Made by a program: the position numbers and the translations under genes | NCBI GenBank assembly: GCA_048054495.1 | Contig: JBGMQN010000038.1 | Span: forward strand, 1 to 20,819 | Reading direction: 5' to 3' | Length of the DNA stretch: 20,819 bases | From: JADFRG01 sp048054495 | GTDB lineage: Bacteria > Chloroflexota > Anaerolineae > Anaerolineales > E44-bin32 | The notes under the pieces: model-generated | The model's database searches: none | Told to the model about the DNA's origin: nothing | What the model saw: only the letters and a program-made list of their open reading frames with translations | Part shown: positions 1 to 6,663 of the stretch, one piece after another | Layout of the letters: every line of letters starts with the position of its first letter | Position numbering within the stretch: the first letter of the stretch is position 1

Positions 1-151
1 TGGGTCGATAGTCACGCTTAGGGGCCCCATGCTGCGTGAAGACCTCTTCCGCAGGTCCTAATACGAGAGTTTAGACGCTTCAGATCCCCCAATCTTGAAG
101 TCGCACTGCAACGTGCCACATGGATCCCCCAAAGCGTCAGAACGCCACTCG

Positions 152-979
152 ATGCCTACGATCCCTGCTGAAGAGGGAACCATCCAGGTTGGAAGTGCGA
201 GCCTGCACTACGAAGCGGCGGGAGCTGGTCCAGCTGTGATCCTTGTGCACGGGTTTTCTCTCGACCTCAGAATGTGGGATTCGCAATTCCATCTTCTCTC
301 CGGGGACTATCGCACCATTCGATATGACTGCCGGGGCTTTGGCAAGTCAACGCTACCGACCAACGTACCGTACACGCACGCCGAAGATCTTGCGACGCTC
401 CTCCGAAGTGTTTCTACTACGAAGGCAAGAGTCGTGGGTCACTCGATGGGAGGCCAGGTCGTACTCGAGGCAGCTATTCGTTATCCCGAGCTGGTCGAGC
501 GCGTGGTCCTGATCGATCCATGGCTGGTAGATTTCGAATTCTCTCCCGAATGGCGCGCGCTTTGGTCACAGATAGCGGAATTTGGTGCCCGCGGGGATAT
601 CGAAGGCGCTAAGGATCTCTGGCGGCGCAGCTCGGGGCTTTTCCCGGTCGCCTCCGCCGAGGCCGGGATCGAGGCCACGCGGATGGTGCAGGACTACTCC
701 GGCTGGCACTTTGCGAATATGCCGCACAAGTTCGTGACTCCCATTTCGGATCGCCTCGGTGAAGTAGCCGTTCCGGTTCTCATCATCGTAGGCGAGCGAG
801 ATACTCCAGACTTTATAGCAATCGCGGATATGCTTAATGTTGCGATTCCGACCGTGCGCAAGGAAATGATCGCGGGTGTCGGGCATATGGCCAACATGGA
901 AGCCCCCACGCAGGTAAACGTCGCCATCGCGGAGTTCCTTGAGAGGGGCCGCCGAACGGGCCCTGGGGAGAGCCCCTAA
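152..979 (+). CDS. Alpha/beta-fold hydrolase
   Basis: Cytoplasmic alpha/beta-hydrolase of about 275 residues, substrate unknown. The sequence shows an oxyanion-hole region (VHGFSLDLRMW, about residues 31-41), a nucleophile elbow GHSMGGQ with Ser98, a candidate acid in VGERDTPDF (about residue 217) and a candidate histidine in GVGHMANMEAP (about residue 243). All three catalytic positions are therefore present. The frame is open upstream to a TTG at 95, but the 19 extra residues do not look like part of the fold, so the ATG at 152 is preferred; neither start has a clear Shine-Dalgarno sequence. It resembles the peroxidase/esterase-like and 3-oxoadipate enol-lactonase-like hydrolases, which cannot be separated by eye. 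It converges on the acs relic, sharing bases 976-979 with the relic's ancestral end, and is probably not part of the sugar locus. Confidence 0.9.
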   Translation: MPTIPAEEGTIQVGSASLHYEAAGAGPAVILVHGFSLDLRMWDSQFHLLSGDYRTIRYDCRGFGKSTLPTNVPYTHAEDLATLLRSVSTTKARVVGHSMGGQVVLEAAIRYPELVERVVLIDPWLVDFEFSPEWRALWSQIAEFGARGDIEGAKDLWRRSSGLFPVASAEAGIEATRMVQDYSGWHFANMPHKFVTPISDRLGEVAVPVLIIVGERDTPDFIAIADMLNVAIPTVRKEMIAGVGHMANMEAPTQVNVAIAEFLERGRRTGPGESP

Positions 980-1299
980 CTGCCGGTCTCGTTATTGTCG
1001 CCCTGCACCATCTGGCGGATCTGCTAGACGACATCCGGGTTGGCGAGTGTCGTAACGTCACCGACATCCCGCCCGTTGGATATGGCGGTCAGGACGCGAC
1101 GCATGATCTTGCCCGACCGCGTTTTGGGCATATCCGGCACGATCCACGCGTTCTTGGGGCGGGCGATCTTACCAATGCTCTGTTCGATATCGGTCATGTT
1201 GGCCTGCGCGATGAAACCCGGAGCGGGCGGGAACTTATTCTCCTCCTGCCAATGCGCGGCGATCTGGGCCTCGCTCACCCTGAGCTCTTTATCAGTCAT
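976..1299 (-). pseudogene. acs: Acetyl-CoA synthetase relic: N-terminus fused to C-terminus, with premature stop
   Basis: This frame encodes only the two ends of an AMP-forming acetyl-CoA synthetase. Residues 1-37 carry an Acs-like N-terminus (NKFPPAPGFIAQANMTD). Residues 38 onward are the Acs C-terminus, including the diagnostic lysine loop MPKTRSGKIMRRVL and VGDVTTLANPDVV. The whole adenylation core, expected to be some 500-550 residues from the family length of about 640-650, is missing; the junction lies near base 1188. The reading frame then hits TAG at 1024-1026. The codons beyond it still read as an Acs tail (QIRQMVQGD) to a second stop at 976-978. In the related copy near 19 kb this position is GAG, so a single G-to-T change explains the stop. 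The ATG at 1299 lies 12 bp after the nahK stop, suggesting acs was once the last gene of that operon. It could not make an active enzyme. Confidence 0.88.
1004..1065. repeat. Left copy of the 62-bp direct repeat flanking the sugar locus (acs 3' end)
   Basis: Bases 1004-1065 match bases 18987-19048 in the same orientation at 58 of 62 positions. The inner 37 bp (1029-1065 and 19012-19048) are identical. Similarity stops abruptly at 1065/1066 and 19048/19049. Both copies encode, on the minus strand, the last residues of acetyl-CoA synthetase (GDVTTLANPD followed by an IRxMVQ tail). The four differences are at 1013, 1021, 1026 and 1028 of this copy or adjacent bases. Confidence 0.93.
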
Positions 1300-1311
1300 C
1301 TAAGAGGTCTC

Positions 1312-2409
1312 TCATTTATATTTCTCGATGATTCTCACCATTTCTTCGAACTGCTCTTCCATACTCTGGGCCAGCTTGAACTGAGTACGGCAGCGGTCGA
1401 GGTTGTGGTTCTCCCTCTGCGTCTTAAAGTACGTGTCTCCCTGCAAGTGATCCGCTAAGAATCGTATTCCACACTCCAACGTCATTAGCATTGCGGAAAG
1501 AGGAAGGAACTCGACCTCCGAAGGGGTAAGGGTCTCCCGCACAGCCTCCATATAACCCTGGGTATAGCGGTCGAAGACTTCGAGGTCGAATTGCACATTC
1601 GAGAGATCGCGTTCGTCTTCAGGTGCGGGGTTTGCGAAGGACCGGATTGAGTCTCCGAAATCATAAAGCGATAGTCCCGGCATCACGGTATCCAAGTCGA
1701 TGACACAGACCCCTTCTCCAGTTTCGTCGTCTATCATCACATTATTCAGCTTCGTGTCGTTGTGAGTGATGCGCTCTGGAATTTCGCCTTGCTCAATGAG
1801 GTCGACCAGTATTGACGTTTGGTCCCCCTTGCCAAGGACAAATTCGATTTCTTCCTTGGCTGTTTGCGCGAGGTTGTTATCGTCTGCGTCAACCACTTGA
1901 AGGAATGTCTCAAAACGCTTCTTTGTATTGTGAAAGCCTGGGATCGTTTCGGTAAGAAGGTTTGCGGGAAGATCGCTCAGCATGTTCTGAAAATTGCCGA
2001 AAGCCCATGCAGCGCTGTAGACATGATCCAAGCTCTCGATCCTTTCATACGTCTTAGCATTCTCGATGAAGATATACGCTCGCCAGTAATCGCCTGTCTC
2101 CGTGCGAAGGAAGCATTTACCCCCAACAGTGGGAATGAGCGTGAGAGTTTCTCTCTCTGGATCGCCACCGTCCGCGGTGATTTTTTGCCGTAAGTGAGTC
2201 GTTACGGTCTCGATATTGTCCATTAATCCGCTCGGCTTCTTGAACACGTGGTGATTAATCCGTTGGAGAATATAGCGCCGGATCGCACCGTCTCCATTAA
2301 ATTCGGCGGCATAGGTATCATTGATGTGCCCATGGCCGTAGGGGCTAGCCGAAATGAACTCTCCCTCAAAATCGAATCGCTCGGCGATCGTGGAAAGGTC
2401 TGGCCCCAT
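1312..2409 (-). CDS. nahK: N-acetylhexosamine 1-kinase-like phosphotransferase
   Basis: Predicted cytoplasmic anomeric kinase that phosphorylates GlcNAc or GalNAc at C1 using ATP. The 365-residue product matches remembered features of Bifidobacterium longum NahK (359 aa) along most of its length: an SPYGHGHINDTY phosphate-binding segment near the N-terminus, IPGFHNTKKRF, the catalytic loop THNDTKLNNVM (about residues 212-223), the metal-binding VIDLDTVMPGLSLYDFGDSIR region (about 233-253) and ECGIRFLADHLQGDTYF. The frame is open upstream to 2478, but the ATG at 2409 starts 2 bp after the nucleotidyltransferase stop, has an upstream GGGAATAGG and gives family length. It is the last intact gene of the minus-strand operon. 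Its product could feed the nucleotidyltransferase encoded just upstream. Sugar preference cannot be read from the sequence. Confidence 0.9.
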   Translation of the reverse strand: MGPDLSTIAERFDFEGEFISASPYGHGHINDTYAAEFNGDGAIRRYILQRINHHVFKKPSGLMDNIETVTTHLRQKITADGGDPERETLTLIPTVGGKCFLRTETGDYWRAYIFIENAKTYERIESLDHVYSAAWAFGNFQNMLSDLPANLLTETIPGFHNTKKRFETFLQVVDADDNNLAQTAKEEIEFVLGKGDQTSILVDLIEQGEIPERITHNDTKLNNVMIDDETGEGVCVIDLDTVMPGLSLYDFGDSIRSFANPAPEDERDLSNVQFDLEVFDRYTQGYMEAVRETLTPSEVEFLPLSAMLMTLECGIRFLADHLQGDTYFKTQRENHNLDRCRTQFKLAQSMEEQFEEMVRIIEKYK

Positions 2410-2411
2410 AC

Positions 2412-3329
2412 CTATTCCCACAGCTTTTCTGGATAAACGCCGTCTCGAACCAGGCTCGAAATGGCCTGACTGGCCCACTTTCTATCAGCTTGATAAGTAA
2501 CTCCAAACCAACGTTCATCGGTTGGGAGCACCCGTACCGTGGCCTTGTATTCTTCCAGGAGTGAGTTAACGACTTCCGGCAGCATGAACTCAGCCTCGAG
2601 CAGATCGCCCTCTCGTGTCTCGAGAAAGACGGCAAAGCGTGCCTCCAGTTCAGCGAATACTTGCGGCGTGAATCCCCACAGGTTCATGGATACCGTCGTA
2701 TTGGCGGGAATCTCGGTCCAGTTCTCCCCATCCTCGGTCCACCTGATGACGCCACCCGTCCTTTCGATGTGTGTGCGTTCATCCACTCCAAGCAAGAATC
2801 CATCCGCGTCGAGCTCGCAGATGCCGCGGGCCACGTAGCCATGCTCGGTCAAGGTATTTCCCAATAGGTAACCGACCATGCAGAAGGAGGGGGAGCCTTC
2901 GAGGTCTGTGACTCCTGCTAGGAAGTCGTACAAGAGCTGGAAAGAACCGCGACCGTAAAAGTCATCTGCATTGACGACCCCAAATGGAGCGCTTATCACA
3001 TGCCTACAACTGAATACCGCGTGACCGGTACCCCATGGCTTCTGTCTGCCCGAAGGGACCAAAAAGGGCGCTGGCAAGTCAGTCAGTTCCTGGACCACGA
3101 ATGCTACGTCACAAATCTGACCGATGGCCGCTTCGACCCTGCTCCGGACGGCATCCTCGACCGCTTTGGAGACCACGAAGATGATCTTTCGGAAACCAAC
3201 GTGCATCGCATCGTAGAGCGAGTAATCCAGGATGCTCTCCCCCCCAGGCCCGAGCGGATCGATCTGCTTCAACCCGCCATACCGGCTTCCGACCCCGGCC
3301 GCCATCACGATGAGTTCAGGAACAGCCAT
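2412..3329 (-). CDS. Sugar-1-phosphate nucleotidyltransferase family protein
   Basis: Rossmann-type NTP transferase of 305 residues, expected to join a nucleoside triphosphate and a sugar 1-phosphate with release of pyrophosphate. The N-terminus has a variant of the family signature, VMAAGVGSRYGGLKQ (residues 8-22), where classical enzymes read GxGTRLxPxTxxxPK. The metal-binding aspartates appear in VNADDFYGRGSF (about 118-129), and a central GYVARG segment is present. It lies 2 bp upstream of nahK, so a kinase plus uridylyltransferase pairing that makes UDP-HexNAc is plausible; the nucleotide is not determinable here. The ATG at 3329 is preceded by GAAGG at suitable spacing. It belongs to the glucose-1-phosphate uridylyl/thymidylyltransferase superfamily but is not a close match to RmlA, GalU or GlmU as remembered. 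Confidence 0.87.
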   Translation of the reverse strand: MAVPELIVMAAGVGSRYGGLKQIDPLGPGGESILDYSLYDAMHVGFRKIIFVVSKAVEDAVRSRVEAAIGQICDVAFVVQELTDLPAPFLVPSGRQKPWGTGHAVFSCRHVISAPFGVVNADDFYGRGSFQLLYDFLAGVTDLEGSPSFCMVGYLLGNTLTEHGYVARGICELDADGFLLGVDERTHIERTGGVIRWTEDGENWTEIPANTTVSMNLWGFTPQVFAELEARFAVFLETREGDLLEAEFMLPEVVNSLLEEYKATVRVLPTDERWFGVTYQADRKWASQAISSLVRDGVYPEKLWE

Positions 3330-3358
3330 GTTTGGCCTTCAGGCAGACACTAGTGGAT

Positions 3359-4396
3359 CTACCAAGTCAGTGTCACCTTTTGCAATCCACGAGGATTCTC
3401 AGTGTCGATACCCTTGGCACGGGCCAGGTGATAGCTGATCAATTGGGCCGGCACAATGCTGACAATCGGCGTTAGCCACTCCGGCACCTCCGGCGGCATA
3501 GATATTGGCGTATGAGCTAGCTTTAAAGCCCGCTCCTCATTTGAAATCACCAGAAGTCGTACATTGCGTTCGGTTACTAGTTGATCCAATAAGTCGATCA
3601 TCTGGCCGAATGTGGCGCCGCTAGGGACAACCGCCAGCACGGGGAAGCTGGCCGAGAGAACGGCTGATGGGCCATGCTGAAAATCGGCAGACGAATACGG
3701 CGAAGCCATGACATAGGCTAATTCCTTGAGCTTGAGGGCCCACTCGAAGGCGGTGGCGTAGTTGTAGCCACGCCCGAGTACAAAACACTCCGCCATCTCG
3801 CGATACTGCTCGGCCATGGTTTCGATTCTGTCCTCCTGCTCCAAAGCCTGCGCCACCCATTCCTGGACCCGCTCCAGGTCGCGCCCGCGGCCTGAGTCAC
3901 CTTCCATGGCAACCGAGAACATTGCGATGGTCATCAGTTGGGCGGTATAGGTCTTTGTTGCAGCCACAGCCTCTTCGGCGCTGCTATCAAGGCTGATTAC
4001 ATATTCCGCCGCCTCAGACAAAGGGGAGGTGGGGTCATTGGTGATCGCCATGGTGGGCATTCCTTGGCGACGTCCCTCCTCAACAACGCGAACGATATCG
4101 GGTGATTGTCCAGACTGGGAAATGCCCAGAACGAGCGCGTTCTTTAGGTTCGGCGGCGACTCATACAGACTAAAGAGTGAAGGGGCCGCCAGCGCGATCG
4201 GTAACCGATTGAAGGCACCCCAAAGGTACTTGGCGTAGAGGCCGGCGTTGTCGGATGTCCCACGCGCTGCCAGGAACACGTAAGTTATGTCCTTGCTTCG
4301 GATCTCTTCCGCCATATCCTGAATGGCGCCCATGCTGTTCTTCAAGAGCCGGGCCAGGACTCTGGGCTGTTCGTGTATTTCGGAACGGAGACTCAT
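3359..4396 (-). CDS. Tandem SIS-domain aldose-ketose isomerase/deaminase (NagB-II/AgaS/GlmS-like)
   Basis: A protein of 345 residues made of two SIS phosphosugar-binding domains, the size of the isomerase half of GlmS without the glutaminase domain. Visible motifs are AARGTSDNAG (about 44-52), GISQSGQSPD (about 88-97), a Glu-rich EEAVAATKTYTAQL segment (about 139-152), VLGRGYNYATAFEWALKLKE and the C-terminal NPRGLQKVT. The family includes type II glucosamine-6-phosphate deaminase, AgaS and fructosamine-type enzymes. In this operon an amino-sugar phosphate deaminase or isomerase is the most sensible role, acting after the PIG-L deacetylase. Its ATG shares one base with the deacetylase stop (TGATG), a sign of translational coupling. 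Confidence 0.9.
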   Translation of the reverse strand: MSLRSEIHEQPRVLARLLKNSMGAIQDMAEEIRSKDITYVFLAARGTSDNAGLYAKYLWGAFNRLPIALAAPSLFSLYESPPNLKNALVLGISQSGQSPDIVRVVEEGRRQGMPTMAITNDPTSPLSEAAEYVISLDSSAEEAVAATKTYTAQLMTIAMFSVAMEGDSGRGRDLERVQEWVAQALEQEDRIETMAEQYREMAECFVLGRGYNYATAFEWALKLKELAYVMASPYSSADFQHGPSAVLSASFPVLAVVPSGATFGQMIDLLDQLVTERNVRLLVISNEERALKLAHTPISMPPEVPEWLTPIVSIVPAQLISYHLARAKGIDTENPRGLQKVTLTW

Positions 4397-5253
4397 CAGT
4401 CGGTTGACTTTAACCGTAGCAATCTATCATTCATGTCTTCGACGAACTTTTCCGTGAAGGTCTTGAGGTAGCCGGAGACGTCGGATTCGTGACTGCGAAC
4501 CAGGGGCGTGAGATCCATGGCAAAGGCCATACCGGTGGCGACGTCCGTTCCGTGAGACGCAAAGTAGGTGGCGTTGGCACGCCGGCGTCCCATTGTGGCC
4601 AAATCGTAGCGCTTCCCGCCGGAGATCTGAGAATCAAACACACCCAGCAATGCCGCTTGAAGGTTTTCATGGGCCGAGATATCGAAGACCACCTTGTCCT
4701 CATCCGCCAGCCAGTCTAAGTCCCGCCAGACCTCGCACCCATAGAGGCTCTTTGGCCGATCGCCTTCCGGGAGAGTACGAACGGCATCGATCACCCTTAG
4801 CGCCACCGCAACGTGGGTATCATGCTTGTCTGCCAGATTGTGTGTGTAGATGACTTCGGGCCTGGCCACCCTCAGAATCCTGATCAGATCTTCAACGCTC
4901 GCTTCGTTGTTGCCATCCTTCACATCCGAGCTCGGATAGTCGAGGAAGACCTGCGCCGCGTATTCTCCAACGACCGCAGCTTTCTTCTGTTCTTGGATAC
5001 GCACGAGACGCATCTCATCATCGGTATAGCGCTCGTATGGACCTGCGCGCGGTGAGCCGCTTCCGTCGGTCACAACCACCCCAGAGAACCACCGATCCGC
5101 ACTCTGGAAGCAAGCCAAGATTCCGTCGAAGGCCATGATCTCAAGGTCATCTTGGTGTGCACCGATGCCGATGTGCGTGGTGCGCGCGAGTGCCAGATCC
5201 GCCGCAAGATCATCCGGAACGAAGATCTCAGCCGTATCAAGGTTGAAGTCCAT
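4396..5253 (-). CDS. PIG-L/LmbE-family deacetylase
   Basis: Zinc-dependent deacetylase of the PIG-L (LmbE) family, 285 residues, which typically removes the acetyl group of an N-acetylglucosamine-type sugar. The first metal/catalytic motif is GAHQDDLE (residues 31-38), a form of the family's HPDD, and the second histidine cluster is THNLADKHDTH (about 137-147). There is no signal peptide, so it should act in the cytoplasm. It overlaps the SIS gene by one base and begins 12 bp after the ROK kinase stop, with AGAGAGG upstream of the ATG. Its place next to a deaminase/isomerase and an N-acetylhexosamine kinase suggests that it deacetylates the imported amino sugar or its phosphate. The released acetate would explain the former acs gene at the end of this operon. 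Confidence 0.9.
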   Translation of the reverse strand: MDFNLDTAEIFVPDDLAADLALARTTHIGIGAHQDDLEIMAFDGILACFQSADRWFSGVVVTDGSGSPRAGPYERYTDDEMRLVRIQEQKKAAVVGEYAAQVFLDYPSSDVKDGNNEASVEDLIRILRVARPEVIYTHNLADKHDTHVAVALRVIDAVRTLPEGDRPKSLYGCEVWRDLDWLADEDKVVFDISAHENLQAALLGVFDSQISGGKRYDLATMGRRRANATYFASHGTDVATGMAFAMDLTPLVRSHESDVSGYLKTFTEKFVEDMNDRLLRLKSTD

Positions 5254-5265
5254 TTCGGCCTCTCT

Positions 5266-6663
5266 TTAGCCAAGCGCCGGGAGACTTGCTGCCGCGACAG
5301 CCTGTCCAACTCGGCGGCTTCCCTCATCAGGAAGTTGAATTCTGACTTGTGCGGCGATCGCCGGGAATTCGTTTTCGATGACTTCAGTGGCCCCATCTAA
5401 GATGAGCCTTCCTCCTCGCCCGGAGGTGCAGCGACCCAGGATGATTACGTGTTTCAAGTCATAGAAATCCGCGTAGTGAGCTAGGGCATACCCAAGGTAG
5501 CAGCCGATGGTCTGCCAAATCATCTCCGCAGGCCTCTCGCCCGCTTCAAGCTTCTCTTGCACAAGTTCGAGCTGGGCTGCCTTCGGTATCTCACTCGGCA
5601 GCTCTATCCCAACTTTCGAAGCCAGACGGAAGACGCATTCCTGCGAGAAGTATTGGGCGCCAACCCCGCGATCTCTGGACCACTCGTCCACCGGTGCTTG
5701 TGGGTTATAGTCCACCGGTGCGAAAGCAAGTTCGTTTAGCCAACCTGTGATGTTGCCCTCCATATCTACATATCCACCCGCCTCGCTCGATCCCATCGCA
5801 ATCCCAAGAACTCCAACGTCCTCCAATGACATCGAGCCAGCCAATGCCGTAACATCGCCGTCATTTGCCACCTGTAGTGGCACGGCCATCTCATCCTGGA
5901 TGCGAAGAAACAGGCCCCTTACTTCGTCGTAGCGCTCCTTTGGAATGCCGCGAAATAGTGAAGCGATACGTACACGGTTATCGATGTAAATGCCGGCTGC
6001 GCTGCCTCCTATCGCGTCCACGCGCGGCATTTTTTCTGCGGCTTTCTTCAACGCGCTCATGACTTCTCGATAGTGATATTCAGGATCGACCTGGACCTTC
6101 GGTTGCCAAAAAACTTCTTCGCTGAAGATCGCCTGGCCGTCGACGACCGCCGCAGCTTTTCGATCTGAAGCTCCCAGGTCGAATCCGATGCGGTATCCCT
6201 CTAAGTGTCCTCCCAGTGGTGTCCCACGCTCCGACTCGGCCGGAACATCTGTGGGATCGCACGGGACGACTGTGAAGGTCTTTTCGTAAACATCCTCGCC
6301 CATGAAGTGGTAGTCGAAACTGCGGACTCCATTCGGTGAGTAGCATTCTCGCAGGTATTCCCCAATGCCCTTCGGCCCTCCCACAAATATCTTCCAGCCT
6401 CCCTTCTGCCAAAGCAGAAACTTGAGATTCCTTTCGACGTATGCCAGGGCGGAATCGAAACGGAGATGCCCCTCTGGATACACCTGGGTCTCAAAGCGGG
6501 AGATTTCGCCATCCATGCGCTGCAGCCCCAGGACCAACGGCACTCCTACGCCCTCGCGATCAAGTTCCAGCACGAAATTGCGATTTGCCAAAACTGCCGG
6601 ACGGAATGCATCGTCAAGGGCGGGCACATGTTCGGGCGCTATCAATTTGAATCCAGCGTTCAT
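5266..6663 (-). CDS. ROK-like sugar kinase with a long N-terminal extension
   Basis: The C-terminal two-thirds look like a ROK/actin-fold sugar kinase: a phosphate-1 loop IGFDLGASDRKAAAV (about residues 159-173), GGSAAGIYIDNRV, a catalytic-type VANDGDVTALAG (about 264-275), a phosphate-2 loop GIAMGSSEAGGY (about 285-296) and LGYALAHYADFYDLKHVIILGR near the end. About 155 residues precede the kinase fold and resemble no domain recognised here. The cysteine-rich zinc motif of standard ROK kinases (CxCGxxGC), which the regulator in this same operon does have, is absent. At 465 residues it is far longer than a typical ROK kinase of about 300. Its ATG overlaps the DUF5107 gene stop in an ATGA. Substrate unknown; a sugar or amino sugar released by upstream enzymes is the natural guess. 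Confidence 0.83.
   Translation of the reverse strand: MNAGFKLIAPEHVPALDDAFRPAVLANRNFVLELDREGVGVPLVLGLQRMDGEISRFETQVYPEGHLRFDSALAYVERNLKFLLWQKGGWKIFVGGPKGIGEYLRECYSPNGVRSFDYHFMGEDVYEKTFTVVPCDPTDVPAESERGTPLGGHLEGYRIGFDLGASDRKAAAVVDGQAIFSEEVFWQPKVQVDPEYHYREVMSALKKAAEKMPRVDAIGGSAAGIYIDNRVRIASLFRGIPKERYDEVRGLFLRIQDEMAVPLQVANDGDVTALAGSMSLEDVGVLGIAMGSSEAGGYVDMEGNITGWLNELAFAPVDYNPQAPVDEWSRDRGVGAQYFSQECVFRLASKVGIELPSEIPKAAQLELVQEKLEAGERPAEMIWQTIGCYLGYALAHYADFYDLKHVIILGRCTSGRGGRLILDGATEVIENEFPAIAAQVRIQLPDEGSRRVGQAVAAASLPALG

Noticed and set aside
2..61. Open frame ending in TAA at the left edge, possibly the tail of an upstream gene (GSIVTLRGPMLREDLFRRS)
   Set aside because: Only 19 codons are visible and none match a family I recognise; it could be chance, so bases 1-151 are left unassigned.
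1040..1303. An 87-codon plus-strand frame antisense to the acs relic
   Set aside because: The opposite strand reads clear Acs motifs, so this frame is incidental.
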